A DNA stretch of 64,000 nucleotides from Streptomyces lydicus. Its GTDB lineage: Bacteria > Actinomycetota > Actinomycetes > Streptomycetales > Streptomycetaceae. The notes beneath the pieces are model-generated. The model was not told the origin of the DNA. It did no database searches and saw only the letters and a program-made list of their open reading frames with translations. Position numbers and translations under genes: made by a program. This document shows positions 53,443 to 63,904 of this stretch, piece by piece. The stretch lies in assembly GCF_000717345.1 (NCBI RefSeq), contig NZ_JNZA01000011.1, positions 117,981 through 181,980 of the forward strand, read 5' to 3'. Every line of letters begins with the position of its first letter. The first letter of the stretch is position 1.

Positions 53443-54117
53443 TCAGCTCGCGGGGACCCCGCCGGTGTTCCCCGCCGTCCCCGGCTCCAGGGCGTCCAGA
53501 GCCCGGCGCAGGCCGGTCAGCTTGCGCTCCAGATGGGCCGCGGTCGCCACCGCGGCCGCGTCCGCCGACTCGTCCAGCTGTTTGGAGAGCGCCTCGGCCT
53601 GCTCCTCGACGGCGGCCAGTCGCGCGGAGAGCTCGGCGAGCAGCCCCGCGGACTCCTTCGCCTCGTCGGCGCTCGGCCGGCCGCCCTCCAGCTGGAGCCG
53701 CAGCAGCGAAGCCTGCTCCCGCAGTTGGCAGTTCTTCATGTACAGCTCGACGAAGACCGAGACCTTCGCGCGCAGCACCCACGGGTCGAACGGCTTGGAG
53801 ATGTAGTCCACCGCGCCGGCCGCGTACCCGCGGAAGGTGTGGTGCGGGCCGTGGTTGATGGCCGTGAGGAAGATGATCGGGATGTCGCGGGTGCGCTCCC
53901 GCCGCTTGATGTGCGCGGCGGTCTCGAAACCGTCCATACCCGGCATCTGCACATCGAGCAGAATCACCGCGAAATCGTCCGTGAGCAGTGCTTTGAGCGC
54001 TTCCTCCCCGGACGATGCCCGCACCAGTGTCTGATCGAGCGCGGAGAGGATCGCCTCCAGCGCCAGCAGATTCTCCGGCCGGTCATCGACCAGGAGGATC
54101 TTGGCCTTCTGCACCAT
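53443..54117 (-). CDS. osaB: Osmoadaptation response regulator OsaB
   Basis: 224 residues. ATG at 54117 has GAGGAGG upstream. Receiver domain with ILLVDDRPENLLALEAIL, phospho-Asp in AVILLDVQMPGMDGFE (~residue 55), Thr in FLTAIN, Lys in YISKPFDPWVL. Instead of a DNA-binding domain it has a coiled-coil C-terminus (ESAGLLAELSARLAAVEEQAEALSKQLDESADAAAVATAAHLERKLTGL). This matches the known Streptomyces OsaB (partner of OsaA), whose loss impairs aerial growth under osmotic stress. It lies 255 bases downstream of osaA. Confidence 0.92.
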   Translation of the reverse strand: MVQKAKILLVDDRPENLLALEAILSALDQTLVRASSGEEALKALLTDDFAVILLDVQMPGMDGFETAAHIKRRERTRDIPIIFLTAINHGPHHTFRGYAAGAVDYISKPFDPWVLRAKVSVFVELYMKNCQLREQASLLRLQLEGGRPSADEAKESAGLLAELSARLAAVEEQAEALSKQLDESADAAAVATAAHLERKLTGLRRALDALEPGTAGNTGGVPAS

Positions 54118-54372
54118 GGCCCGTCCTCCTCGCCCCGGCATCGAACCGGACGCCGCCCCAGGGGACGACTCCGTAACGCCGCCCGTCCTTGTGCCGGTCA
54201 TGGTAGCTGCACCCCGCCTGTCGCCACACCCTGTCACCGCGATGTCACTGCGCACGTAGCAGAAACGCAGACAGAGACGAGAAGGTTCCCCGGATCCTGC
54301 ACTTCCACACGTCCGCGGCAACACTCAGTCAGCACGCGGTGATCCTCTTTCGGCTCCCATACTGTCGTCCCG

Positions 54373-57300
54373 TCACTCGGCTCGCATCCATTGCTCCATG
54401 ACCGACAACAGATGATCGGTATCCACCGGCTTGGTCACGTAGTCGGAGGCTCCCGCGTCGATGCTCTTCTCCCGGTCGCCCTTCATCGCCTTCGCGGTGA
54501 GCGCGATGATCGGCAGCCCGGCGAACTGCGGCATCCGACGGATCGCGGCGGTGGTCGCGTAACCGTCCATCTCCGGCATCATGATGTCCATCAGCACCAG
54601 CACGATGTCGTCGTGCTGTTCGAGCACCTCGATGCCCTCCCGGCCGTTCTCGGCGTACAGCACCGACAGGCCGTGCTGCTCCAGGACGCTGGTGAGCGCG
54701 AAGACGTTGCGGATGTCGTCGTCGACGATCAGCACCTTCTCGCCGTGGAAGCCGCCGCCGAAGCTCGGGTCCGCCACCAGGTCCTGGCCGGTGCCCAGCC
54801 AGGGCTCCTCGGCCGACTGCGGGGGCGCGGGCGGCTGAGCCGGCTGCTGAGGCTGCGGCTGGGGTTGCGGCTGCGGCTGTTGCGGCTGGGGTGCCGCCGC
54901 CGGCTGGCCCGGGAGCGCGAAGCGGCGCTGGGAACCGGCCACCGCGCGACGGCGACGCCGGCTGAGGCTGCCACCGGTGTCCCGGCCCTGCGCCTCTTCG
55001 ATCTCCAGCCGTACGGCCTCCGTCTCACGCGCCTCCGCGTCCATCGCCAGCCCGCCGGCCACCAGCTGCGGGTAGCCCTGCGGGGGCAGCCCGCCGGGGT
55101 TGTGCGGCAGGTAGAGCGTGAAGGTGGAGCCGCGGTTGGGCTCGCTCTGGGCGTGGATCTCACCGCCCAGCAGCCGGGCGATCTCCCGGCTGATGGACAG
55201 GCCCAGGCCCGTACCGCCGTACTTGCGGCTGGTGGTCCCGTCCGCCTGCTTGAACGCCTCGAAGATGACCCGCATCTTGCTGGACGCGATGCCGATACCC
55301 GTGTCGGTCACCGAGAAGGCGATCATGTCGGCGTCCGGGTCGCGCAGCGAGCCGTGCTCCAGCAGCTGCTCACGGATGGCCACCGGGACGTCCGCGCCGG
55401 CCGGCCGGATGACCAGCTCCACGGCGCCGGTGTCGGTGAACTTCACGGCGTTGGACAGCAGGTTGCGCAGCACCTGGAGCAGCCGCTGCTCGTCGGTGTG
55501 CAGCGTGGCGGGCAGCTCCGGTGAGACCCGTACGGAGAAGTCGAGACCCTTCTCCGCGGTCAGCGGCCGGAACGTGGCCTCCACGTAGTCGACGAGCTGG
55601 ACCAGCGCGATCCGCGTCGGGCTGACGTCCATCTTGCCGGCCTCGACCTTCGACAGGTCCAGGATGTCGTTGATCAGCTGGAGCAGGTCGCTGCCCGCCC
55701 CGTGGATCGTCTCGGCGAACTCGACCTGCTTCGGGGAGAGGTTCCCCTCGGCGTTGTCCGCCAGCAACTTGGCCAGAATCAGCAGCGAGTTCAGCGGCGT
55801 GCGCAGCTCGTGCGACATGTTCGCCAGGAACTCCGACTTGTAGCGCATCGAGACCGCGAGCTGCTCGGCGCGCTCCTCCAGGACCTGCCGCGCCTCCTCG
55901 ATCTCGGTGTTCTTCACCTCGATGTCGCGGTTCTGCGCCCGCAGCTGCTCGGCCTTCTCCTCCAGCTCCGTGTTGGACAGCTCCAGCGCCCGCTGCCTGC
56001 TCTCCAGCTCCGCGGAACGCTCACGCAGCTGCTCGGTCAGCTCCTGCGACTGCTTGAGCAGCACCTCGGTCTTGGTGTTGACCGAGATGGTGTTGACGCT
56101 GGTCGCGATCATCTCGGCGATCTGGCTGAGGAAGTCCTTCTGGATCTGGGTGAACGGCTGGAAGGACGCCAGCTCGATCACGCCGAGCACCTTGTCCTCG
56201 AAGAGCACCGGCAGCACGATGACGTTCGCCGGCGGCGCCTCGCCCAGCCCGGATGCGATCTTGAGGTAGCCGGAGGGCACGTTCTCCACCAGGATCGTGC
56301 GGCCCTCCTCCGCCGCCGTGCCGATCAGCGTCTCGCCCGGCTTGAACGTCGTCGGCATCGCGCCCATGGAGTAGCCGTACGAGCCCATCAGCCGCAGCTC
56401 GTACGCGCCCGGCTCGCCGCCGTCCGCGCCGATCTCCTGGCTGTCGGGCTGGGCCGCGAGGAAGAACGCGCCGTGCTGCGCGGAGACCGCCGGCGACAGC
56501 TCGCTCATGATGAGCGTGGCGACGTCCTTGAGGTCGCGCCGGCCCTGCATCAGACCGGAGATCCGGGCCAAGTTGCCCTTCAGCCAGTCCTGTTCCTCGT
56601 TGGCGAGGGTGGTCTCGCGGAGCGTGGAGATCATGGTGTTGACGTTGTCCTGGAGCTCCAGGATCTCGCCGGCCGCGTCCACGTCGATCCGGACGTTGTG
56701 ATCGCCGAGGGTGACCGCCGCGGCGACCGCGGCGATGGCGCGCACCTGACGGGTCAGGTTGCCGGCCATCTCGTTCACCGACTCGGTCAGGTCCCGCCAG
56801 GTGCCGGCCACGCCCCGCACCTGCGCCTGACCGCCCAGCTGGCCTTCCGTACCCACCTCGCGGGCCACCCTGGTGACCTGCTCGGCGAACGACGACAGCT
56901 GGTCGACCATGGTGTTGATGGTGGTCTTCAGCGCGAGGATCTCGCCGCGCGCGTCGATGTCGATCTTCTTGGTGAGATCACCCTTGGCGATGGCGGTGGT
57001 GACCATGGCGATGTTGCGGACCTGGCCGGTGAGGTTGTTGGCCATGGAGTTCACCGACTCCGTGAGGTCCTTCCACGTACCGGCGACGCCGGGGACGCGG
57101 GCCTGACCGCCCAGGATGCCGTCGGTGCCCACCTCGCGGGCCACTCGCGTGACCTCGTCGGCGAACGACGACAGCGTGGTGACCATCGTGTTGACCGTGT
57201 CGGCGAGCTGTGCGACCTCGCCGCGCGCCTCGACCGTCACCTTCTTCGTGAGGTCTCCGTTGGCGACCGCCGCCGAGACCTGGGAGATGTTGCGCACCTG

Positions 57301-59907
57301 GATGGTCAGGTTGTTGGCCATCAGGTTGACGTTGTCGCTGAGGTCCTTCCAGATGCCGGTGACGCCCGGAACCCGTGCCTGGCCGCCCAGTTGGCCTTCC
57401 GTACCGACCTCGCGGGCGACCCGCGTCACCTGCTCGGCGAACAGCGACAGCTGGTCGACCATCGTGTTGACGGTGGTGACCAGTTCGAGGATCTCGCCCT
57501 TGGCGTCGACGGTGATCTTCTTCGACAGGTCACCGCGCGCCACCGCGGTCGTCACCTCGCCGATGTTCCGCACCTGCGACGTCAGGTTGTTCGCCATGAA
57601 GTTGACGGACTGGGTGAGGTCCTTCCACGTACCGCTGACGCCCTGCACCTCGGCCTGGCCGCCCAGGATGCCCTCGGTGCCCACCTCCCGGGCGACCCGG
57701 GTGACCTGCTCCGCGAAGGACGAGAGCTGGTCGACCATGGTGTTCAGGGTGTTCTTGAGCTCCAGGATCTCGCCCCGGGCGTCCACATCGATCTTCTGCG
57801 ACAGGTCGCCGCGCGCCACCGCTGTGGCGACCTGGGCGATGTTGCGCACCTGGGCCGTCAGGTTCCCGGCCATGCCGTTCACCGAATCGGTCAGATCGCG
57901 CCAGACGCCCGCGACGCCCGGCACCTGCGCCTGGCCGCCCAGCCGGCCGTCCGTACCGACCTCCCGGGCGACCCGGGTCACCTGCTCGGCGAACGCGGAG
58001 AGCTGGTCGACCATCGTGTTGATGGTGCTCTTCAGCTCCAGGATCTCGCCGCGCGCGTCCACGTCGATCTTCTGCGACAGGTCGCCGCGCGCCACCGCCG
58101 TGGTCACCTGCGCGATCTGCCGCACCTGAGAGGTGAGGTTCCCCGCCATGAAGTTGACGGAGTCGGTCAGCTCCTTCCAGGTGCCGCTGACGCCGTCCAC
58201 CCGGGCCTGACCGCCCAGCCGGCCCTCCGTGCCCACGTCCCTGGCCATCCGCGTGACCTGGTCGGCGAACGAGGACAGCTGGTCCACCATGGTGTTCACG
58301 GTGTTCTTCAGCTGGAGCATCTCGCCGGAGACGTCGACGGTGACCTTCTGCGACAGGTCGCCGTTCGCGACCGCCGTCGTCACCTGCGCGATGTTGCGGA
58401 CCTGCCCGGTCAGGTTCCGGAACGCGGTGTTGACGGAGTCCGTCAGGTCCTTCCACGTCCCCGCGGCCCCGGGCACCGCCGCCTGGCCGCCCAGCTCACC
58501 CTCGACGCCGATCTCCCGTGCCACCCGGGTCACTTCGGCACCGAACGAGGAGAGCTGGTCCACCATCGTGTTGACGGTGTTCTTCAACTCCAGCATTTCA
58601 CCGGCGACATCGACGGTGACCTTCTGCGACAGGTCACCGTTGGCAACCGCCGTCGTCACCTGGGCGATGTCCCGCACCTGCCCGGTCAGGTTGCGGAAGG
58701 CGTTGTTCACCGAGTCGGTGAGGTCCTTCCACGTACCGGCCGCGCCCGGCACCTGCGCCTGGCCGCCGAGCTGTCCCTCGGCCCCGACCTCGTTCGCCAC
58801 CCGCGTCACTTCGTCCGCGAAGGTCCGCAGCGTCTCGGTCATGGTGTTGATGGTGTCGGCGAGCTGCGCGACCTCGCCGCGTGCGCTGACCGTCACCTTC
58901 TGCGACAGGTCGCCGTTCGCGACCGCCGTGGTGACCTGGGCGATCCCCCGCACCTGCGCGGTCAGGTTGCCGGCCATGAGGTTGACCGAATCGGTCAGGT
59001 CCTTCCACACGCCCGCGACGCCCGGGACCTGCGCCTGACCGCCGAGCTCACCCTCCGTACCGACCTCGCGAGCGACGCGCGTCACCTCGGAGGCGAAGGA
59101 AGACAGCTGGTCCACCATCGTGTTGACGGTGTTCTTCAGCTCCAGCATCTCGCCGGCGACATGCACGGTCACCTTGCGCGACAGATCACCCTTGGCGACC
59201 GCGGTGGTGACCAGGGCGATGTCGCGGACCTGAGCCGTCAGCCGGGACGCCATGGTGTTGACGGATTCCGTCAGGTCCTTCCACGAACCCGACATTCCGC
59301 GCACCCGCGCCTGACCGCCGAGCTTGCCCTCCGTACCGACCTCGCTGGCCACTCTGGTGACCTCGTCGGTGAACGCCGAGAGCTGGTCCACCAGCCCGTT
59401 GACCGTACGCCCGACCTTGAGGAACTCCCCGCGCAGCGGATGCTCCGACGAGCTGTCCGAGCTGCGCGACCGCAGGTCCATCCGCTGTTCCAGGTCACCC
59501 TCGGAGACCGCCGAGAGCACCCGTCCGACTTCGGACACCGGCCGTACGAGGTCGTCGACCAGCGCGTTCGAGGCGTCGATGGCCGCGGCCCAGGAGCCCT
59601 CGGCGGCGCCGACCTCCAGCCGTTCCGTGAGTTTTCCCTCACGCCCGACCACCCGGCGCACCCGCGCCAGCTCGCCGGTCAGATGCAAATTGCGGTCCGC
59701 AACCTCGTTGAAGACCGCCGCGATCTCCGACATGACGCCGTCGCCGGAAACCGTGAGCCGCTTGCGGAAGTTCCCGTCCCGCATGGCGACCAGAGCGACC
59801 AACAGCCGATTCAGCGCAGCCGTATCCACTTCGGTCGTCCCGTTGTTCCGGGATCGTCCGCCTTTCGCGCGCGTGCTTGCGCCCCGCGCCGCTGCGCCAG
59901 ACTCCAC
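54373..59907 (-). CDS. osaA: Giant soluble hybrid histidine kinase OsaA with a HAMP array
   Basis: 1844 residues, GTG at 59907 after GGGAGGGACACG. No membrane segment. Residues ~180-1080 are ten repeats of ~92 residues, each with a GxxLGGQA core, WKDLTDSVN and GDLSQKV; these are poly-HAMP modules, with two more divergent HAMP-like units before them. GAF domain (~1115-1280, [27 protein letters not shown]). A long coiled coil follows (~1290-1360). HisKA has the phospho-His in [14 protein letters not shown] (~1365). The ATPase N box is LLSNAVKF and G2 GTGLGLSI. A Gln/Pro-rich linker ([12 protein letters not shown]) leads to a C-terminal receiver with phospho-Asp in [13 protein letters not shown] (~1772). 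Known OsaA acts in osmotic stress. Confidence 0.95.
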   Translation of the reverse strand: MESGAAARGASTRAKGGRSRNNGTTEVDTAALNRLLVALVAMRDGNFRKRLTVSGDGVMSEIAAVFNEVADRNLHLTGELARVRRVVGREGKLTERLEVGAAEGSWAAAIDASNALVDDLVRPVSEVGRVLSAVSEGDLEQRMDLRSRSSDSSSEHPLRGEFLKVGRTVNGLVDQLSAFTDEVTRVASEVGTEGKLGGQARVRGMSGSWKDLTESVNTMASRLTAQVRDIALVTTAVAKGDLSRKVTVHVAGEMLELKNTVNTMVDQLSSFASEVTRVAREVGTEGELGGQAQVPGVAGVWKDLTDSVNLMAGNLTAQVRGIAQVTTAVANGDLSQKVTVSARGEVAQLADTINTMTETLRTFADEVTRVANEVGAEGQLGGQAQVPGAAGTWKDLTDSVNNAFRNLTGQVRDIAQVTTAVANGDLSQKVTVDVAGEMLELKNTVNTMVDQLSSFGAEVTRVAREIGVEGELGGQAAVPGAAGTWKDLTDSVNTAFRNLTGQVRNIAQVTTAVANGDLSQKVTVDVSGEMLQLKNTVNTMVDQLSSFADQVTRMARDVGTEGRLGGQARVDGVSGTWKELTDSVNFMAGNLTSQVRQIAQVTTAVARGDLSQKIDVDARGEILELKSTINTMVDQLSAFAEQVTRVAREVGTDGRLGGQAQVPGVAGVWRDLTDSVNGMAGNLTAQVRNIAQVATAVARGDLSQKIDVDARGEILELKNTLNTMVDQLSSFAEQVTRVAREVGTEGILGGQAEVQGVSGTWKDLTQSVNFMANNLTSQVRNIGEVTTAVARGDLSKKITVDAKGEILELVTTVNTMVDQLSLFAEQVTRVAREVGTEGQLGGQARVPGVTGIWKDLSDNVNLMANNLTIQVRNISQVSAAVANGDLTKKVTVEARGEVAQLADTVNTMVTTLSSFADEVTRVAREVGTDGILGGQARVPGVAGTWKDLTESVNSMANNLTGQVRNIAMVTTAIAKGDLTKKIDIDARGEILALKTTINTMVDQLSSFAEQVTRVAREVGTEGQLGGQAQVRGVAGTWRDLTESVNEMAGNLTRQVRAIAAVAAAVTLGDHNVRIDVDAAGEILELQDNVNTMISTLRETTLANEEQDWLKGNLARISGLMQGRRDLKDVATLIMSELSPAVSAQHGAFFLAAQPDSQEIGADGGEPGAYELRLMGSYGYSMGAMPTTFKPGETLIGTAAEEGRTILVENVPSGYLKIASGLGEAPPANVIVLPVLFEDKVLGVIELASFQPFTQIQKDFLSQIAEMIATSVNTISVNTKTEVLLKQSQELTEQLRERSAELESRQRALELSNTELEEKAEQLRAQNRDIEVKNTEIEEARQVLEERAEQLAVSMRYKSEFLANMSHELRTPLNSLLILAKLLADNAEGNLSPKQVEFAETIHGAGSDLLQLINDILDLSKVEAGKMDVSPTRIALVQLVDYVEATFRPLTAEKGLDFSVRVSPELPATLHTDEQRLLQVLRNLLSNAVKFTDTGAVELVIRPAGADVPVAIREQLLEHGSLRDPDADMIAFSVTDTGIGIASSKMRVIFEAFKQADGTTSRKYGGTGLGLSISREIARLLGGEIHAQSEPNRGSTFTLYLPHNPGGLPPQGYPQLVAGGLAMDAEARETEAVRLEIEEAQGRDTGGSLSRRRRRAVAGSQRRFALPGQPAAAPQPQQPQPQPQPQPQQPAQPPAPPQSAEEPWLGTGQDLVADPSFGGGFHGEKVLIVDDDIRNVFALTSVLEQHGLSVLYAENGREGIEVLEQHDDIVLVLMDIMMPEMDGYATTAAIRRMPQFAGLPIIALTAKAMKGDREKSIDAGASDYVTKPVDTDHLLSVMEQWMRAE

Positions 59908-60170
59908 CGTGTCCCTCCCGCAAGGGTCGACCGTTCTACCCGGGCTTTCTCTTGATACTTGCCCAGTGTTTCACCATGGCCCAACCAGGCCATAACAGTT
60001 CGGCAGCATCGCACACCGTCCCCGTCACGATTGGGGCGGAAACACACGTGACCGGCATCCTCGGCCGCGGCGAAGGTAAGTAACCTGGCATACGGCTGTC
60101 CACCCGCCCCGTCGCGAACACGGGCGGCAGTGGTACGAGCACGACAGGTATTCGGAGGGGCGCCGCGACC
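59908..60170. promoter_or_regulatory. Divergent osaA/osaC control region
   Basis: 263 bases. Contains the dyad ATGGCC-N6-GGCCAT (59976-59993) and, on the minus strand, GTAT-N13-GGGTAG (59958-59936), which resembles the GNNT-N14-16-GGGTA(C/T) sigma-B consensus but ends in G and has a short spacer. Known osa regulation involves sigma-B in S. coelicolor; the match here is weak. Confidence 0.35.
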
Positions 60171-62837
60171 ATGGGGGAGCAGATCACCGACACACGCATG
60201 AGGAGACCAGTGATCACCGCGCGGGCCGCCGCAACATTCGAACCGGTGGGGCGCTCGGTCGCCACCGCCCGCGCGTTCGTCCGCGACACCCTCCAGGGCT
60301 GGGGCTGCGCCGACATCGTCGATGACGCGGTCGTCCTGACCAGCGAGCTGGTCACCAACGCCGTGGTGCACGCCGGCACCGCCGCGGACGTGCTGTGTCA
60401 GCGCAGTGACGAAGGCGTGCGGATCTCCGTCGCCGACCGCTACCCCGAACGTGAGATCCCGCTCCAGAACGCCGGCCAGGTCGTCGTCCACCCGGACCGC
60501 GAGGGCGGCCGCGGGCTGCTGCTGTGCGGCGCGCTGGCCACCCGCTGGGGCGTCGAGTACACCGCCGCCCAGAAGCACGTGTGGTTCCAGCTCGACCTCC
60601 CCGAGCGCCCCGCCGGCACCCGCTCCGCCGGCCCCGCCCTCCCCGTCGACGCCCTCCCGGTGACCGACGCCCGGGTCCGCGTCGCGGTGATCCAGATCGA
60701 CCGCGGCGGCTGCATCAGCTTCTGGAACGACGACGCCCAGGACCTCTTCGACTACGACCCCGAGCAGGTCATCGGCAAACCCCTCACCGACTTCGCCGCC
60801 TGGCCGCACACCCCCGGCACCGGCACCGGCATCGCCGAGGCCCTCCAGCTCTCCCGCTGGGAAGGCTCCTACGGCATAAGGGGCGCCGACGGCCGGGTCG
60901 TCCCCGTCTACGCCTCCCACCTCCGCGTCCGCGACGCCGACGGCGAGGCTTCCACGGTCTGCCTCCTGGTGCGCGACCACGAACGCGCCATCCTGCAGAG
61001 CCCCCAGCGCACCCCCGCGCCGGACGCCGCCACACAGGCCGCGTCCGAGGGCCGGCCCTCCGACCCGTTCGAGGTCTTCATCGGCTCGCCGGCCCCCGAC
61101 GATCTCGACGGGCTGCTCCAGCGCACGGTCGAGCGCGCCCGCGACATGCTCGACGGCGACGCCGCCTACCTCCTGCTGGCCACCGACGACGAGACCGAGC
61201 TGGAGGTACGCGCCTCGACGGGCCTGCCCTCCGCCCGCCAGCGCTTCGCCCGCGTCCCCGTGGAAGCCGGTTCCGGACGCTACGGCTCCGCCCGGATGCC
61301 CGCCGTCCACGAAGACCTCACCGCCGTCCCCGGCGCCGTGCCTCTCCTCAGCGGCACGGGCATGCGCTCGGTCGTCACCGTCCCGCTGAAGGTCGAGGGA
61401 CGGCTGACCGGCTCCCTCGGCGTCGCCGCGGAAGGAGCCGGCCGCTACACGAACGAGGAGGCGCTGCGCCTCCAGTTCGCCGCCGACCGGATCGCCCTGG
61501 CCGTCGAACGCGCCCGCCTGACCGAGCTGGAGAAGCTCCGACGGGGCTCGCTGTCCTTCCTCGTCGAGGCGTCCGACCTGCTGGCCGGCACCCTCGACCG
61601 CGACCAGACCCTGGCCCTGATGGCCCAGATGACCGTCCCCACGCTCGCCACGTGGTGCGCCGTCTACACCGTCGCCGACCAGGCGTCCGCCCCCGAGCTC
61701 TCCTACGTCCTGCACGAGGACGAGGACCGCATCGACGGCCTCAAGACCCTCCTGCTGAAGGTGGACCCGCCCGAGCCGGTCCCCACCCCCGGCGCCCGCG
61801 TCTGGACCGCGCCCAGCGACGCCGCCCACGACGCCGCCCTGCGCACCTCCATGCGCAGCCTGGGACTCGGCAACGCCGCCCGCCCCTCCACGGGCCCCGG
61901 CGCCTCCCTCGCCACCGCCTCCGCCGTCGGCGGCGAGACCGTGGTTCTCCCCCTCGTCGCCCGCAACCGCGTCATCGGCATGCTCACCCTCGGCAAGCCC
62001 GCCGAGGAGCACTTCCGCCAGGAGATCCTCGAACTCGCCGAGGACCTCTCCCGACGCGCCGCCCTCGCACTCGACAACGCCCGTCTCTACTCCGAGCGCA
62101 CGGCCATCAGCCAGTCCCTCCAGCGCAGCCTGCTCCCCCCGGAGCTGCCCGACATCGCCGGTGTCGAGGTCGAGGTCATCTACCGCGCGGCCGGCGAGGG
62201 CAACGAGGTCGGCGGCGACTTCTACGACCTCTTCCCCATCCGCGACGGCGCGTACGGCTTCGCCATCGGCGACGTCTGCGGTACCGGCCCGGAAGCCGCC
62301 GCCGTCACCGGCCTGGCCCGCCACGCCCTCCGCCTCCTCGCCCGCGAGGGCTTCGGCGGCCCCGCCGTCCTGGAGCGGCTCAACGCCGCCATCCTCGACG
62401 AGGGCGCCCGCAGCCGCTTCCTGACGCTCCTCTACGGCGAGCTGTGGCCGCAAGACGACGGCAGTGCCGTCCTCAAGGTCGTCTGCGCGGGACACCCCCT
62501 GCCGCTGCGTCTGCGCCAGGACGGCACCGTCGAGCCCGCCGCCGAACCCCAGCCGCTCCTCGGCGTCATGGACGACCTCGAACTCTACGAGCAGACCGTC
62601 ACCCTCGACCCCGGCGACGTCCTGCTCTGCGTCACCGACGGCGTCACCGAGCGCCGCGAGGGCACCCGCATGCTCGGCGACGACGGCCTCACCGACGTGC
62701 TGACGACGTGTACGGGCCTGACGGCCGGCGCGGTCGCGGCGCGCGTGCTCCGCGCCGTGGAACGCTTCGCCGCCGAACCGGCCTCCGACGACATGGCCAT
62801 CCTCGCCATGCGCGTCCCCGAGCCGCAGGCCGGCTGA
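60171..62837 (+). CDS. osaC: OsaC: RsbW-like kinase, PAS, GAF and PP2C phosphatase multidomain protein
   Basis: 888 residues. N-terminal HATPase_c/RsbW domain (~20-140) with N box DDAVVLTSELVTNAVVHAGT and GGRGLLLCGALATRWG. PAS domain (~165-270; VAVIQIDRGGCISFWNDDAQDLF). GAF domain (~305-445), second GAF-like domain (~460-630; ASDLLAGTLDRDQTLALMAQMTVPTLATW). C-terminal PP2C/SpoIIE phosphatase (~665-885) with GEGNEVGGDFYDLF, IGDVCGTGPEAAAVTG and ASDDMAILAMRV metal-binding aspartates. OsaC of S. coelicolor is reported as an anti-sigma-B factor needed to return to normal after osmotic stress. It is divergent from osaA. Confidence 0.95.
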   Translation: MGEQITDTRMRRPVITARAAATFEPVGRSVATARAFVRDTLQGWGCADIVDDAVVLTSELVTNAVVHAGTAADVLCQRSDEGVRISVADRYPEREIPLQNAGQVVVHPDREGGRGLLLCGALATRWGVEYTAAQKHVWFQLDLPERPAGTRSAGPALPVDALPVTDARVRVAVIQIDRGGCISFWNDDAQDLFDYDPEQVIGKPLTDFAAWPHTPGTGTGIAEALQLSRWEGSYGIRGADGRVVPVYASHLRVRDADGEASTVCLLVRDHERAILQSPQRTPAPDAATQAASEGRPSDPFEVFIGSPAPDDLDGLLQRTVERARDMLDGDAAYLLLATDDETELEVRASTGLPSARQRFARVPVEAGSGRYGSARMPAVHEDLTAVPGAVPLLSGTGMRSVVTVPLKVEGRLTGSLGVAAEGAGRYTNEEALRLQFAADRIALAVERARLTELEKLRRGSLSFLVEASDLLAGTLDRDQTLALMAQMTVPTLATWCAVYTVADQASAPELSYVLHEDEDRIDGLKTLLLKVDPPEPVPTPGARVWTAPSDAAHDAALRTSMRSLGLGNAARPSTGPGASLATASAVGGETVVLPLVARNRVIGMLTLGKPAEEHFRQEILELAEDLSRRAALALDNARLYSERTAISQSLQRSLLPPELPDIAGVEVEVIYRAAGEGNEVGGDFYDLFPIRDGAYGFAIGDVCGTGPEAAAVTGLARHALRLLAREGFGGPAVLERLNAAILDEGARSRFLTLLYGELWPQDDGSAVLKVVCAGHPLPLRLRQDGTVEPAAEPQPLLGVMDDLELYEQTVTLDPGDVLLCVTDGVTERREGTRMLGDDGLTDVLTTCTGLTAGAVAARVLRAVERFAAEPASDDMAILAMRVPEPQAG

Positions 62838-62933
62838 CCACCACACCGGGGCAGCGGCAACCACAAACCCTGTGGCCCGCTCCCCCGGTACACCGCCGCC
62901 GCGCACAACTGGCCCACCCCGCGCCCGAATACG

Positions 62934-62968
62934 ACGAAGGCCCCCGCCGAATTGGCGGGGGCCTTCGT
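62934..62968. terminator. Shared terminator of osaC and tRNA-Thr
   Basis: ACGAAGGCCCCCGCC (62934-62948) pairs perfectly with GGCGGGGGCCTTCGT (62954-62968) around GAATT. It lies between convergent osaC (plus) and tRNA-Thr (minus). Confidence 0.85.
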
Positions 62969-62974
62969 CTTCTG

Positions 62975-63047
62975 AGCCCCAATACGGAATCGAACCGTAG
63001 ACCTTCTCCTTACCATGGAGACGCTCTGCCGACTGAGCTATTGGGGC
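62975..63047 (-). tRNA. tRNA-Thr (anticodon GGT)
   Basis: Minus-strand sequence starts GCCCCAATAGCTCAG and ends GTATTGGGGCT; the acceptor stem GCCCCAA pairs with TTGGGGC. Anticodon stem TCTCC/GGAGA holds loop ATGGTAA, anticodon GGT, reading ACC. The T-arm contains GGTTCGATTCC. CCA is not encoded. It is followed by the shared hairpin terminator. Confidence 0.97.
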
Positions 63048-63110
63048 GCGGCAACAGAAAGAATATTACCCCAACTCCGCGGCGACTTCTAACCGGACCT
63101 CACCCACGGG

Positions 63111-63788
63111 CTAAAGGGCCGGCTGCAGCAATCCGCCCAGCGCATTGCACGCACTGACCATCTTCTGGAGCTCCCGCCGCGACATCCCCGCGTGCACGGG
63201 CAGCGCCAGCGTTTCGTCCACCGCCCGCTCGGTCTCCGGCAGGAACACATCCCGCCGCAGCCCCGGCATCCGGTAGACCGGCGCCAGTACAGGCACCCGG
63301 CAGGCAACTCCCTTGCCGCGCAGCGTCCGTGCGAAGGCGTCCCGGTCCGGCCGCCCGTTCCCCGGGACGCGCACCACGTACTGCTCGTACGTGTGCCCGG
63401 CGGTCGGCTTCGGCGTCCAGACCCCGTTCAGCCTGCCGTCCAGGTAGGCCGCGTGCGTCCGCCGCAGCTCGGCGTCCTGCGGGTCCGCCCCGGGCTCGTC
63501 CTCCACCAGCACCAACAGCCCGTGCCGCTGCCCCACTTCACGGATCCAGCCGACGTCCGCCTGCCGCCCGAACCGGTGCACCGCCACCACCGCGGCGGTC
63601 CGGGCGGACACCACATCCGCGACCGCGGCCGGATCCAGGCAGTAACTGTCGGCATCGACATCGGCGAACACCGGCACCGCGCCCAACTCCACCACGGCAC
63701 GGGACACTTCGGCGTTGCCGTACGCCGGCACCACGACCTCGTCACCAGAACGCACACCGGCTGACCTGAGAGTCTCCACTGTCCCCAT
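63111..63788 (-). CDS. Shortened DegT/DnrJ/EryC1/StrS aminotransferase-like protein
   Basis: 225 residues from the ATG at 63788 (AGGATC upstream). N-terminal half resembles sugar aminotransferases: GDEVVVPAYGNAEVSRAVVELGAVPVFADVDADSYCLDPAAV, AVHRFGRQADVGWIREVGQRHGLLVLVEDEPG. The C-terminal part has YEQYVVRVPGNGRPDRDAFARTLRGKGVACRVPVLAPVYRMPG and LPVHAGMSR. The central ~100 residues that normally contain the SFxxxK PLP-lysine are missing: the protein passes from VEDEPGADPQDAELRR directly to the C-terminal domain. So it is probably not a catalytic transaminase. It lies between tRNA-Thr and the rRNA operon terminator. Confidence 0.75.
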   Translation of the reverse strand: MGTVETLRSAGVRSGDEVVVPAYGNAEVSRAVVELGAVPVFADVDADSYCLDPAAVADVVSARTAAVVAVHRFGRQADVGWIREVGQRHGLLVLVEDEPGADPQDAELRRTHAAYLDGRLNGVWTPKPTAGHTYEQYVVRVPGNGRPDRDAFARTLRGKGVACRVPVLAPVYRMPGLRRDVFLPETERAVDETLALPVHAGMSRRELQKMVSACNALGGLLQPAL

Positions 63789-63850
63789 GCAGCGGATCCT
63801 GCTCAGACGAAGTGAACGTCGAGTTACGCCCACCACCCGAAAATCAGAAC

Positions 63851-63896
63851 AAAAAAGCTCCGGTCCCTGAACCACGAAGGTTCAGGGACCGGAGCT
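63851..63896 (-). terminator. rRNA operon terminator
   Basis: AGCTCCGGTCCCTGAACC (63856-63873) pairs perfectly with GGTTCAGGGACCGGAGCT (63879-63896) around ACGAA. On the minus strand it ends with a T tract (63851-63856). It is 9 bases after the 5S gene. Confidence 0.95.
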
Positions 63897-63904
63897 GAAG
63901 AATT

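Noticed and set aside
56690..59340. Possible assembly duplication in osaA
   Set aside because: The ten repeats differ in many codons and residues, so they are old repeats, not a misassembly.
55702..59955. 1417-codon plus-strand ORF opposite osaA
   Set aside because: It is the mirror of the repetitive HAMP array; repeats such as GDLGDVAHL arise from reverse-complement codons. osaA has a valid start, ribosome site and domains.
59811..62906. 1031-codon minus-strand ORF opposite osaC
   Set aside because: Antisense shadow of a gene with four recognisable domains.
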